Shown: positions 14,685 through 22,626 of the stretch, piece after piece | How positions within the stretch are numbered: the first letter of the stretch is position 1 | How the letters are laid out: each line of letters opens with the position of its first letter | Made by a program: the position numbers and the translations under genes | The notes under the pieces: generated by a model | Seen by the model: only the letters and a program-made list of their open reading frames with translations | The model's database searches: none | What the model was told of the DNA's origin: nothing | Assembly: GCA_040217795.1 (NCBI GenBank) | Contig: JBEHWK010000036.1 | Location: 1-25,896 of the forward strand | Length of the DNA stretch: 25,896 nucleotides | Reading direction: 5' to 3' | From: Clostridium_T sp040217795 | Lineage (GTDB): Bacteria > Bacillota > Clostridia > Clostridiales > Clostridiaceae

Positions 14685-16979
14685 TTAATAATCACTATTT
14701 TGAAGTAATGGTGTTAATTCTCCCTTGTAATAAATCCACTCCCTGTGAAGAGCTCTTGTCATTGCAACATAAAGCAGCTTTTTGTCCTCTTCACTTTCTG
14801 TATATAAAACATTATCTGCATTAAATATTATAGCACCGTCAAATTCCAGCCCCTTAGTAAGATATGAAGGAATTATGATATTGTTCACATGCAGTTCCTT
14901 ATCTCCCTCTTTTACAAGATCCCATGAGTAAGAACTATAATTCTTTATTCTGCTCTTTAATTTTTTACACTCCTCATAATCTTTGCAGATTATTGCAATG
15001 GATTTTTTATTAAATGCTTTTATTTCTTCAACTTTTTGATCTATACTTTCTGCCAATTCCCTGAAGTTGTTATATTTTATTATTTCAGGCTTTGGACCTC
15101 TTCTTATCACCGCCTTTGCAGGCTTTGGTGAATTCAGCTGCTTATTCAGGACAACATTTGCCAGGTCAATAATCTCAATTGTGCTTCTGTAGCTTTGGCT
15201 CAAGGATACATAGGTGCTTTCTCCCTTAAAGATGTCATTTATAAGCACATTCCAATCACCTATTCCCTTATATCCATATATGCCCTGACCTAAATCCCCC
15301 ACGATTGTTATAGAACTTCCATGACACAGCATCTTTGTCACAGAGAACATTAAAGGCGAATAATCCTGTGCTTCATCTATAACTATATGTTTATATTTAT
15401 TTTCATCTTTTATTCCTTCAGTTTTCAGCTTTAAATATAAAAGCGCCGCCAGATCGTCCTCATCAATAATGTCCTTTTCCCTGCAGACTTTAATTTCCGT
15501 CTTCATGAATTGAGCTAATTCCTTAGGTATTTTACCCCCGGTTGCTTCATTGAATATTTCTTCTTCCTCGAATAACCTGTAGTAAAGCCCTTCTCCATTT
15601 TGGCTGTTCCAGGTTTCAAAGTACTCCTTTAATTTAGAAAGAGCCTCACTTCTGAGATTTTTCTTTTTAGCGTCTCTTTCATCATATATTTCAATAAGCT
15701 CCCTTCTTCTTTCAGGGGAATCCTCTTTATTCTTTTTTATTTTACTGATCTTAAGATTGTAAAAAAGATCCATTTGCTCATATATTCTAAGTAAAGGATT
15801 ATCAAGCTTTTTAATAAAGTACTTATAAATCTCATCGATTCTTTTATTAACAGGAAAGTGAACTAAATCCTTAAAATACAGTCTCTTTATTTCTTTTGAG
15901 GTATATAGAGTAAACCCTTGTATTTTAATATCCTTCAAATTTTGTGAGTTTTTTTCCCAAATTGTGATCAATCTGTCCAAAATAGTTCTGAAAAGAAGGG
16001 ATCCCTTTACCCTGCTGGAGTTCATTAAGAATTTAGCCCTTTCCTTATCCCCTTCAAGAACTTCTCTTAATTTTTCTTCCTTTGAACATATCTTTCCCTT
16101 TATCCCCAAAAATTCCTGTCCTAATATTGAAAAAGTTTTTTGACTTACCTCATATGTACCTAAGTTAGGAAGAATTTCCGATATATAATCTAAAAACAAT
16201 TTATTTGGTGCCAGTACTAATATATCCTCTCCCTTGATTTTTTCATTATATCTATATACAAGATATGCCAGCCTGTGAAGGGCAATGGTAGTTTTCCCTG
16301 ATCCTGCTGACCCCTGGACTATCATCGGAAAATTCAGTGGTGCCCTTATTATTTCATTCTGCTCCTTCTGAATTGTTGCAACAACTTCCTTAAGCTTGCT
16401 TCCTGCACTTTCCTCCAGGTTGATTTTCAGAAATTCATCCACTAACTCATTTTCATCTTCAGGATTCTCTCCTTTAAGTATTATTTCATTTATCCCTTCA
16501 TCAAAGATATCCTTAAGAATGCCCTCTTTAATTAAAAACTTGCGTTTTAACTGCAGCTTACCATTTATTACACCTGCCGGGGACCTGTAATAAGCTTCTC
16601 CATACGTTCCACTGTAATACAGATCTGCAATGGGGGCCCTCCAATCGATAACTATTTCTTCTCCATCCTTTGAATCATATATACCATGCTTTCCAATATA
16701 AAAGCTTTCCGGTATCCTTTTATCCTCTTTAAAATCTATTCTTCCAAAATATGGATTCTCTATAGCTTCTCTGTAACTAGTCAGATTTTTGCTTACTATA
16801 TCATAAATTATCTTGGTATTTTCTAGTTCTAAACTATAGCTTCCTTTTGCAGCTTTTTTCAGGTTGGATATCTTGGTTTTAAAATTTTCCTCTTCTTCCG
16901 ACTTTCTTTGGATTTCAAGATTTATTCTTCCTTTTTTCTTATCCAAAACTTCAGATTCTTTTCTGAATTCTTTGTTCAT
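14685..16979 (-). CDS. helD: HelD-type UvrD-like ATPase (RNA polymerase-associated)
   Basis: HelD is a superfamily 1 ATPase that in Bacillus removes stalled RNA polymerase from DNA. The 764-residue length matches the family. The N-terminus (1-70) is a charged coiled coil that enters the polymerase secondary channel in known structures, followed by PYFGR (76-80) and DWRAPI (112-117). Helicase motifs are GSAGSGKT (223-230), IDEAQDYSPL, GDLGQGIYGY, SQSYRS, LTKGLEFDGAI and YVAMTRA. The ATG follows a GGTGAGG site at close spacing. The gene ends 70 bases before the flavodiiron start, which has its own promoter. The intergenic region upstream (16980-17228) holds several hairpins. Confidence 0.94.
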   Translation of the reverse strand: MNKEFRKESEVLDKKKGRINLEIQRKSEEEENFKTKISNLKKAAKGSYSLELENTKIIYDIVSKNLTSYREAIENPYFGRIDFKEDKRIPESFYIGKHGIYDSKDGEEIVIDWRAPIADLYYSGTYGEAYYRSPAGVINGKLQLKRKFLIKEGILKDIFDEGINEIILKGENPEDENELVDEFLKINLEESAGSKLKEVVATIQKEQNEIIRAPLNFPMIVQGSAGSGKTTIALHRLAYLVYRYNEKIKGEDILVLAPNKLFLDYISEILPNLGTYEVSQKTFSILGQEFLGIKGKICSKEEKLREVLEGDKERAKFLMNSSRVKGSLLFRTILDRLITIWEKNSQNLKDIKIQGFTLYTSKEIKRLYFKDLVHFPVNKRIDEIYKYFIKKLDNPLLRIYEQMDLFYNLKISKIKKNKEDSPERRRELIEIYDERDAKKKNLRSEALSKLKEYFETWNSQNGEGLYYRLFEEEEIFNEATGGKIPKELAQFMKTEIKVCREKDIIDEDDLAALLYLKLKTEGIKDENKYKHIVIDEAQDYSPLMFSVTKMLCHGSSITIVGDLGQGIYGYKGIGDWNVLINDIFKGESTYVSLSQSYRSTIEIIDLANVVLNKQLNSPKPAKAVIRRGPKPEIIKYNNFRELAESIDQKVEEIKAFNKKSIAIICKDYEECKKLKSRIKNYSSYSWDLVKEGDKELHVNNIIIPSYLTKGLEFDGAIIFNADNVLYTESEEDKKLLYVAMTRALHREWIYYKGELTPLLQNSDY

Positions 16980-17011
16980 TTCCTCACCACTTTTCTTTGA
17001 TAGGGTTCCAT

Positions 17012-17051
17012 AAAAAAATCGCCAAGGCCAGTATGCGCCGTCGATTTTTTT
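17012..17051. other. Hairpin upstream of helD
   Basis: Perfect 10-base arms AAAAAAATCG (17012-17021) and CGATTTTTTT (17042-17051) enclose 20 bases. It resembles a bidirectional terminator and lies between the def terminator and helD. Confidence 0.55.
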
Positions 17052-17052
17052 C

Positions 17053-17098
17053 TCGCATCTGCCTTTCCAAACGTATGTGAGGAAAATCTGGCAGGCGA
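17053..17098. other. Structured stem-loop upstream of helD
   Basis: Stacked arms TCGC/GCGA (17053-17056, 17095-17098), CTGCC/GGCAG (17059-17063, 17090-17094) and TTTCC/GGAAA (17064-17068, 17081-17085) pair perfectly with small bulges and a 12-base loop. No known RNA family is recognised. Confidence 0.5.
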
Positions 17099-17106
17099 CT
17101 ATTTTT

Positions 17107-17154
17107 ATTTTTTATCGTGTGGAAAAGAATGCACTTTCCTATACGATAAAAAAT
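17107..17154. other. A/T-ended hairpin containing a motif also found at 6663-6679
   Basis: Arms from 17107 and to 17154 (ATTTTTTATCGT... and ...ACGATAAAAAAT) pair over about 20 positions with small bulges around AATGCA. The right arm includes CTATACGATAAAAAATA (17139-17155), identical to 6663-6679. Confidence 0.5.
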
Positions 17155-17177
17155 AAACTTAGCCTCAGGCTAAGTTT
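17148..17177 (-). terminator. Intrinsic terminator of def
   Basis: Arms 17177-17168 and 17164-17155 (AAACTTAGCC/GGCTAAGTTT) pair perfectly around 3 bases, and on the minus strand ATTTTTT follows (17154-17148). It lies about 50 bases after the def stop. Confidence 0.8.
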
Positions 17178-17228
17178 AAATTATAAAGTTCTTAATAAAA
17201 TTCTGTTAAAATTGTACATTGCCAAATA

Positions 17229-17729
17229 TTATTTGTCAATTTCTTCTTCTGTTTCTTCATAATCATCAGCTTTTATTTCATAAATCTCTGAAGCCTTATC
17301 TGTATACATTATACCTTCCAGATGGTCTATTTCATGACAGAAGCATCTTGCCAAAAAGCCTTCTACATCATATTCCATAAGATCCCCATTTTCATCATAT
17401 GCCTGAACCACAACTCTTGCTGGTCTTTCAACCAATCCTTCATGTCCCACATAACTTAAACAGCCTTCAGCGTCAGTTTCTTTTCCCTCTTGCTTAAGAA
17501 TTTTAGGATTTATAAGAACAATTGGTTCCTCTCCATCTCTCAAATCTATATAAACAACTCTCTTATTAACAGCAATCTGAGGTGCTGCAAGCCCGACTCC
17601 CTGAACAGTTGCAAGGGTATCCCTCAAATCTTTTATAAGTGTGTCAATTTCTTCATCTATTTCCTTTACAGGTTCTGAAACTCTCTTTAAATGTTCATCT
17701 CCCAGTTGTACTATTTCTCTAACAGCCAT
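17229..17729 (-). CDS. def: Peptide deformylase
   Basis: Removes the formyl group from the N-terminal methionine of new proteins in the cytosol. The 166-residue protein has the three family motifs: GVGLAAPQ (44-51), EGCLS (88-92, metal ligand C90) and HEIDH (132-136, ligands H132 and H136 with catalytic E133). The third motif is preceded by CFC rather than the more usual CxxxQ context. An acidic tail of about 25 residues follows. AAAGGAG lies 8 bases before the ATG. It is transcribed alone, ending in its own terminator, and is divergent from the lipoprotein gene. Confidence 0.96.
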   Translation of the reverse strand: MAVREIVQLGDEHLKRVSEPVKEIDEEIDTLIKDLRDTLATVQGVGLAAPQIAVNKRVVYIDLRDGEEPIVLINPKILKQEGKETDAEGCLSYVGHEGLVERPARVVVQAYDENGDLMEYDVEGFLARCFCHEIDHLEGIMYTDKASEIYEIKADDYEETEEEIDK

Positions 17730-17872
17730 AGTTATTCTCCTTTCAGTTTTTACATTTCTATTATTACATATAAATATGATTTTTGCATTAACTTTATCAT
17801 AAATATAATTTATGCTTTACGCTTGAAAATTACCACCTATTGCATAATAATAAACTCAAGGGGGTGTTCCTT

Positions 17873-18874
17873 ATGTTTAAAAAACTTATAGTACTATTGA
17901 TGGTTTTATTAAGTATCTCAGTCTCAGGCTGCGGCAAAACTGCAGGCAATACTAATACTAATACTGATACCAATACTAATAACAATAATAGTTCCGCTTC
18001 AGATAACCCTGCCAGCTCAGGCTCATCAGATTCAGAATCTGCTTCAAATTCTGCAGCTGCTGTTGATTTTTCAAAATACACTGGTGATTGGGCAGTTGAA
18101 GAGAACTTAAAGGAAGACTTTAAATATGGAATAAGATTAAATATTACTGTAGATAAAGATGGCAACCTTAAAGGGCAGTTAAGCAACGCAACTGAAAATG
18201 TAACACATATTGCGGCTGTTGAAATTAAAGGTAAAATTCAGAATAACAACCTGACTCTCACATTTGACAACGATAACTGGGACCACAGCGGTACTATCAG
18301 CATGAGCTTCAAGGAAAAAGAAATAGCATTATCTGTAAAATATGATTCCGGCAGCAATAAAAATAACTTATGGGGAATCGGAGAAGGAACATTCACCCTT
18401 ATAGATTCCGATACAAAAGTTACAATGACGCTGTATTCTTTAAAATCAGGAGGATTCTCCATAATTGAAAATCAATGCTTTTCAGTTTCTATTGAAAATT
18501 TCGGAAGTGTTAAATTCATTTCTGGATCTAAACGGGAAGATGTAAATACCAAGGCAGTTTTTTATCTTATAGATAATAAAAATACTGTATTATATAAATT
18601 TCCGGAGTTTTATGGAAACTCCGCTGGCATGTTTAAAACCATCGAAGCTGTATCCTTTAAAGATGTAAATAGTGATGGACTGAAAGATATAATTATCATA
18701 ACATCAGTTAACAAGGGCGGAGATACTGAAGATACAATTGTAAGCAGCATATACTTTCAAAAAGGTATGAGTTTTATAAATAACATAAGTTTTGACGACA
18801 AATTGAATAAATCTTCAAGTAATAGCAGTATATCTTCAATATTGAAATATGCTGAGGATAACTTAGGAAATTAA
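17873..18874 (+). CDS. Lipoprotein with a low-complexity linker
   Basis: A 333-residue surface lipoprotein of unknown function. The N-terminus has a basic start, a hydrophobic stretch and a lipobox VSGC with the lipidated cysteine at C20. A linker rich in Thr, Asn, Ser and Ala (about 21-64) follows, then a predicted beta-rich domain (from VDFSKYTGDW to GTFTLID) and a second part ending with an FG-GAP-like DVNSDGLKDIIII calcium-loop motif. The ATG at 17873 is chosen because GGGGGTG lies 6 bases upstream and it gives a proper signal peptide; an earlier in-frame ATG at 17840 does not. The linker is encoded by repeats of AATACT. A hairpin follows the stop. Ligand or partner unknown. Confidence 0.85.
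   Translation: MFKKLIVLLMVLLSISVSGCGKTAGNTNTNTDTNTNNNNSSASDNPASSGSSDSESASNSAAAVDFSKYTGDWAVEENLKEDFKYGIRLNITVDKDGNLKGQLSNATENVTHIAAVEIKGKIQNNNLTLTFDNDNWDHSGTISMSFKEKEIALSVKYDSGSNKNNLWGIGEGTFTLIDSDTKVTMTLYSLKSGGFSIIENQCFSVSIENFGSVKFISGSKREDVNTKAVFYLIDNKNTVLYKFPEFYGNSAGMFKTIEAVSFKDVNSDGLKDIIIITSVNKGGDTEDTIVSSIYFQKGMSFINNISFDDKLNKSSSNSSISSILKYAEDNLGN
17947..17991 (+). repeat. AATACT-type hexamer repeat in the lipoprotein linker
   Basis: Several head-to-tail copies of AATACT and close variants encode alternating Asn and Thr. Units are six bases, so gain or loss of a copy would keep the frame and only change linker length. Confidence 0.7.
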
Positions 18875-18885
18875 ATAAGATGTAA

Positions 18886-18928
18886 AATAAGCAGAGCAGA
18901 TTGTGATTTACAGGCTGCTCTGCTTATT
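18886..18928. terminator. Hairpin after the lipoprotein gene
   Basis: Perfect 14-base arms (18886-18899 and 18915-18928) enclose a 15-base loop, 11 bases after the stop. A long T-run is missing, so it may be a weak terminator or shared with the convergent small gene. Confidence 0.65.
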
Positions 18929-18958
18929 GATAGTTACGAAGTTAAAATCCTGCATTCC

Positions 18959-19108
18959 TTAAAAATGGGGACTAATTTCATCTCTCTGTATCCTTTTCAA
19001 ATCCTTTAACCTCAGGTGAGTCTCTTCCATTATCTTATCCCAGCTTTCACCTGCAATTATTTTCTCTTTTGCAATTTTATATAATTTCTTTTCATCATCT
19101 TTACTCAT
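18959..19108 (-). CDS. Small 49-residue protein, possible helix-turn-helix
   Basis: The frame runs from ATG at 19108 to a TAA at 18961-18959 and has AAGGAG 9 bases upstream. The product starts MSKDDEKKLYKIAKEKIIAG and continues with ESWDKIMEETHLRLKDLKRI. It is charged and fully helical in appearance. The part GESWDKIMEETHLRLKDLKR has the helix, turn, helix spacing of small DNA-binding proteins, but the match is only by eye. It is shorter than usual gene-finding limits and could be missed. It lies between the lipoprotein and luxS and is on the same strand as luxS, with the luxS terminator between them, so it needs its own promoter; none is clear. Confidence 0.65.
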   Translation of the reverse strand: MSKDDEKKLYKIAKEKIIAGESWDKIMEETHLRLKDLKRIQRDEISPHF

Positions 19109-19179
19109 AAAACCACTCCTTTTTATCATTTACATGTAGTTTTCTCAATAATGGTGATTTTATTACTGGTTAAAACTGA

Positions 19180-19224
19180 AAAAGCTTAAGGTAAAGTGTT
19201 ATCTCCACTTTACCTTAAGCTTTT
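19180..19224. terminator. Intrinsic terminator of the metF-luxS unit
   Basis: Perfect 19-base arms (19180-19198 and 19206-19224) around a 7-base loop, with AAAA/TTTT ends. It starts 6 bases after the luxS stop on the minus strand. Confidence 0.9.
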
Positions 19225-19230
19225 GAATTT

Positions 19231-19686
19231 TTATTCACCGAATACATTTAAAGAGAAGCCTTGCTCTAAAACCCTTCTGGCATATTCCTTTGCCCCAAAA
19301 AGTGACAAGTCTCTGTAATTCCCGCATTGAATTTCATTTCTTGCAGGTATTTCCTCTGCCTCTAATACTTTTTTAAGCGCTGCTTCTAACGCTGGTTTAA
19401 CTTCTGATGCTTCCCTGTCTCCCCAGATAATTAAATAGAATCCTGTTCTGCAGCCCATAGGGGACAAGTCAATTATGCCATCAAGTTCTTCTCTTAAAAG
19501 TCCTGCCAGAAGATGCTCAAGCCCATGTATTGAAGCAGTTGGCATATCTTCCTTGTTAGGCTGAGTAAATCTCAGGTCAAACTTAGTAACCTTGTCCCCT
19601 GACTTTCCCTCTAAAGTCTTTGCCTTTCTTATATAAGGTGCCTTTACTATTCTATGATCCAATTCAAAACTTTCTACTTTTTCCAT
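19231..19686 (-). CDS. luxS: S-ribosylhomocysteine lyase LuxS
   Basis: LuxS splits S-ribosylhomocysteine into homocysteine and DPD, the precursor of the AI-2 signal; in many bacteria its main role is recycling in the methyl cycle. The 151-residue protein has the metal-binding HGLEH (H54, H58) and C121 (IQCGNYRD), and the catalytic-loop cysteine C79 (SPMGCRTGFY). AAGGAG lies about 8 bases upstream. It starts 22 bases after the metF stop and is probably on the same transcript, so it would share the SAM riboswitch. No Pfs nucleosidase gene is in the window. Confidence 0.97.
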   Translation of the reverse strand: MEKVESFELDHRIVKAPYIRKAKTLEGKSGDKVTKFDLRFTQPNKEDMPTASIHGLEHLLAGLLREELDGIIDLSPMGCRTGFYLIIWGDREASEVKPALEAALKKVLEAEEIPARNEIQCGNYRDLSLFGAKEYARRVLEQGFSLNVFGE

Positions 19687-19708
19687 ATATATATCTCCTT
19701 AACCTTAG

Positions 19709-20587
19709 TTAATTTTCATTTAAACTGGTGATTATTGTTCCTATGTTTTCAGTTATCCTTCTTGCAACCAGCGGATTGTTCATTGTGTATAAATGGATTC
19801 CCCTTACCCCTGATGTAAGCAGATCTATAATTTGCTCTATTGCATATGCTATGCCGGCATCTCTTAAGGCATCAGGATTATGTCCATATTTATCCATGAC
19901 CTTCACGAACTTTCCGGGAAGTTTAGCTCCACAAAGAGAGGTTATCCTCTCTATCTGCTTTTTATTGATTACAGGCATAATTCCGGCCTCAATAGGTACA
20001 TTAATTCCTTCCTTATCAGCTCTTTCCAAAAATGAATAAAATGCTTCATTATTAAAAAACAATTGTGAAACCAGATGTTGCGCACCGTTATCAACCTTTT
20101 GCTTTAACCTTTTTATATCTGTATCCAAATCCCTGCATTCTATATGACCTTCAGGGTAACATGCTGCACTTACACCGAATTCTCCCTGATATTTAATATG
20201 TTTCACCAACTCATAAGCATATGAAAATTCACCGGTATTAGTCTGCCCTTCAGGTATATCTCCCCTTAATGCAAGTATATTATCTATGTTATTCTTTTTT
20301 AAATCTTCTAATATTTTATTTATATCATCTTTTCCGGATCCTATGCAAGTTAAATGTGCAAGGGACTCAATTCCATATTTGTTTTTTATTAGAGAGGATA
20401 GTTGAGTGGTTTTATTGTCCACTGTGCTTCCTCCTGCTCCATAAGTTACAGATATGAAATCAGGCTTCAATTCCACCAGATTTTCCACTGTAGTATATAT
20501 TGTCTCCAGTGATGATGTTGTTTTGGGCGGAAAAATTTCAAAAGAATAAACTGCTTTCTTATTTCTGAATATATCCTTTATAAACAT
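19709..20587 (-). CDS. metF: 5,10-methylenetetrahydrofolate reductase MetF
   Basis: MetF reduces methylene-THF to methyl-THF, supplying the methyl group for methionine, and in acetogenic organisms also serving the methyl branch. The 292-residue flavoprotein barrel has SFEIFPPKT with catalytic E17, SVTYGAGGS and LRGD with D110. The ATG at 20587 follows AGGGGG about 10 bases upstream. A SAM-I riboswitch precedes it, and luxS follows. No MetV partner gene is seen next to it, so a methionine-synthesis role fits best. Confidence 0.95.
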   Translation of the reverse strand: MFIKDIFRNKKAVYSFEIFPPKTTSSLETIYTTVENLVELKPDFISVTYGAGGSTVDNKTTQLSSLIKNKYGIESLAHLTCIGSGKDDINKILEDLKKNNIDNILALRGDIPEGQTNTGEFSYAYELVKHIKYQGEFGVSAACYPEGHIECRDLDTDIKRLKQKVDNGAQHLVSQLFFNNEAFYSFLERADKEGINVPIEAGIMPVINKKQIERITSLCGAKLPGKFVKVMDKYGHNPDALRDAGIAYAIEQIIDLLTSGVRGIHLYTMNNPLVARRITENIGTIITSLNEN

Positions 20588-20602
20588 GATAAGTTAACCC
20601 CC

Positions 20603-20639
20603 TAAAAAATAAGAAACCTAAAGGATATTACCTTTAGGT
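20603..20639 (-). terminator. Riboswitch terminator with alternative antiterminator
   Basis: The minus-strand hairpin ACCTAAAGG/CCTTTAGGT (20639-20631 and 20624-20616) is followed by a T-rich run. Ten bases of its left side and loop (20621-20630) are also complementary to 20663-20672, which overlaps the 3' side of riboswitch helix P1. Binding of SAM would keep P1 paired, free the terminator and stop transcription; without SAM the antiterminator forms. Confidence 0.85.
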
Positions 20640-20669
20640 CTATATAATGCGATTTCCCCAAATAATATC

Positions 20670-20777
20670 CTTATCTTTCAGTACAAATACTGCAGGAATT
20701 AGCACCCACTGAGTTTACGACAACTCATAGGTTGCTGGGCTTCATAGGGCCAGTCCCTCCACCTCTCTAGATAAGTC
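20670..20777 (-). ncRNA. SAM-I (S-box) riboswitch controlling metF
   Basis: Read on the minus strand, the leader has the S-box landmarks in order: P1 5' strand CTTATC, AGAGAGGTGGAGGGACTGGC, CCTATGAAGCCCAGCAACC, then GGTGCTAATTCC and the P1 3' strand AGATAAG. The kink-turn and SAM-binding core positions match the family as I know it. It switches off metF, and probably luxS, when SAM is plentiful. Confidence 0.95.
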
Positions 20778-20785
20778 TTTTTTCA

Positions 20786-20814
20786 ATTATACACCATGGA
20801 TGATTTGTTGTAAA
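20786..20814 (-). promoter_or_regulatory. Promoter of the riboswitch-metF-luxS transcript
   Basis: On the minus strand TTTACA (20814-20809) and TATAAT (20791-20786) are separated by 17 bases, placing the start just before helix P1. Confidence 0.7.
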
Positions 20815-20832
20815 CAACATTGTGGATTGATA

Positions 20833-21786
20833 TTAAAATTTTACAAACAACAATATAAGTGATATTATGCTCAACCCTAAACTAATTGCACATATGTATA
20901 GAACTACCTGATTTGTAGTGAGTCCTTTTTCCTGAAGCCTGAAGTGAATTTGACTTCTGTCTGCCTGGTAAATCGGTTTTCCTTCTGAAAATCTCTTAAA
21001 AAGTACAAAGATATTATCAAAAATAGGTACACCCAAAGCCAATATAGGTATTACTAAACTGAGAACAGTAGCCTGCTTAAAAGCTCCGTCCAATGCAATT
21101 ATCCCTAAAATGAAGCCCAGAAAATTAGCACCTGAATCTCCCATGAACACTTTTGCAGGATGCCTGTTATACTTTAAAAATCCTAAAATGGCCCCTACCA
21201 GAATAATGCAGATCATTGCTGAATCAGGCTGTCTCATTGCTAATGCCACAACAAACAAAGTAGTGGAAGAAATAGCTGATAAACTTCCGGCCAACCCATC
21301 CATGCCGTCTGACCAGTTTATCACAGTAGTAACTCCGAATATCCAGGTTATTGTAAGTATAAACTGGAGTGCAACATGCAATTGAACATACTGTTCTGTA
21401 AAAGGATCCGTAAATCCAGTAAAAGCAATTCCACTTTTATAGACCAGAATTGCAGCCAATATCTGAACTATAAGCCTCGGATATATAGGAAATTCCTTTC
21501 CTCTTGATTTGTAAAAGTCATCCACCATGCCGATTGCTAAAATAGCTAAGGATGCTATAAAAATGCTAACTTTTTCTTTGGGGAAAAAATCCCCGCCCAT
21601 GACGAAATAAATTAAGAAAAATCCTATAAACATTCCTACTCCCCCACAAAGCGGAATTGGATTCCTATGTTTTTTTCTTTTTGTAGGCTTATCTAAAAAT
21701 CCATATTTAACAGATAATTTCATTAAAAAAGGAATAATCAAATAAACAATCAATGCAGAGCATATTAATGCTATACCGTACTTCAT
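20833..21786 (-). CDS. tagO: Undecaprenyl-phosphate N-acetylglucosaminyl-1-phosphate transferase (TagO/WecA family)
   Basis: A polytopic membrane enzyme that moves a HexNAc-1-phosphate onto the undecaprenyl carrier, the first step in teichoic acid or other wall glycopolymer synthesis. The 317-residue protein has about ten hydrophobic segments and the family motifs GMVDD (86-90), NWSDGMDGLA (157-166) and FMGDSG (214-219). The final His-rich motif, often HxHH, reads DRSQIHFRL (H281). Since only one of three histidines is kept, the exact substrate may differ. AAAGGAG lies 8 bases upstream and a clear promoter at 21856-21884. It is a single gene; the wall polymer cannot be told from this window. 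Confidence 0.9.
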   Translation of the reverse strand: MKYGIALICSALIVYLIIPFLMKLSVKYGFLDKPTKRKKHRNPIPLCGGVGMFIGFFLIYFVMGGDFFPKEKVSIFIASLAILAIGMVDDFYKSRGKEFPIYPRLIVQILAAILVYKSGIAFTGFTDPFTEQYVQLHVALQFILTITWIFGVTTVINWSDGMDGLAGSLSAISSTTLFVVALAMRQPDSAMICIILVGAILGFLKYNRHPAKVFMGDSGANFLGFILGIIALDGAFKQATVLSLVIPILALGVPIFDNIFVLFKRFSEGKPIYQADRSQIHFRLQEKGLTTNQVVLYICAISLGLSIISLILLFVKF

Positions 21787-21855
21787 AATTACACTCCTTT
21801 GTATAGGATTTGTGATCTAACTATAATGATCATCATAAATACACAACTATACATA

Positions 21856-21884
21856 ATTATACCTTCTGTTTATTATATTATCAA
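21856..21884 (-). promoter_or_regulatory. Promoter of tagO
   Basis: On the minus strand TTGATA (21884-21879) and TATAAT (21861-21856) are separated by exactly 17 bases. The start would lie about 65 bases before the ATG, leaving a short leader that holds ATGATCAT, a small palindrome near 21827-21836. Confidence 0.65.
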
Positions 21885-21945
21885 CGTCAATACACGTAAT
21901 GATACCACATTTTAATATCTTACTTTACATATCACTTACAAGAAC

Positions 21946-21977
21946 AAAACCCTGCAGAGTCAAATCCGCAGGGTTTT
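21946..21977 (-). terminator. Intrinsic terminator of the V-ATPase operon
   Basis: Perfect 10-base arms AAAACCCTGC and GCAGGGTTTT (21946-21955, 21968-21977) around 12 bases, with TTTT on the minus strand, 8 bases after the subunit D stop. It indicates that subunit D is the last gene of the operon. Confidence 0.8.
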
Positions 21978-21984
21978 ATTCCAT

Positions 21985-22626
21985 TTATCCCTTTTGTTCC
22001 AGCATCGCTTTAACCTTCATCAATCTGGTTAAAGAACCTCTTTCATTCTCATCAAGTTTCATCCTTATATACTTTATGGTTTCCTGAAGTTCCGGAATTG
22101 TCCGGTATTCAAGAGCATTGACTCTTCTTCTTGTTTTCTCAATTTCGTCTGCCATAAGCTGGCAGCTTTTTTCTGCCTCAGCCAATTCTAAAAGCTTGGG
22201 AAGTATATCATATATTCCTTTTATAGACTCATCCAGCTCGGAAGTAGTATTTGAAAATCCATATGGATATATACTTCCTGAATCCTCCTGAAGTTCTCTT
22301 TTGAAATTCATTACCGGAACATTTACGCTCATTATGTTCCTGCTTCCTACTTCAACAGAAATCTTTTCCTTTGGAAATGCAAGTGCTTCTTCAAGAAATT
22401 CTGAACTCATAAGGGCTCTTGCCATGACAAATTCCTTCAATGCTCCGTGAAGTTCTTCTTCAACTTCTTTTCTTAATTTATTATTATGTTTTATAAGATT
22501 GATGAATTGTCTCATTAATTCATCTTGTTTATCCTTTAAAAGCTTATGTCCTCTTGCTGCTGTAATAAGCCTTTTTTTCAGCTTTGTAAGTTCCATCCTG
22601 GTTGGATTGACATTTAATCTTGACAT
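21985..22626 (-). CDS. ntpD: V-type ATP synthase subunit D
   Basis: Central-stalk subunit that turns inside the A3B3 head. The 213-residue protein is two long coiled-coil helices with the family N-terminus NVNPTRMELTKLKKRL, a middle region with IMSVNVPVM, and a C-terminal helix RRRVNALEYRTIPELQ that is characteristic. Its ATG overlaps the stop of subunit B by one base (TAATG), showing translational coupling. It is the last gene before the terminator. Confidence 0.96.
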   Translation of the reverse strand: MSRLNVNPTRMELTKLKKRLITAARGHKLLKDKQDELMRQFINLIKHNNKLRKEVEEELHGALKEFVMARALMSSEFLEEALAFPKEKISVEVGSRNIMSVNVPVMNFKRELQEDSGSIYPYGFSNTTSELDESIKGIYDILPKLLELAEAEKSCQLMADEIEKTRRRVNALEYRTIPELQETIKYIRMKLDENERGSLTRLMKVKAMLEQKG

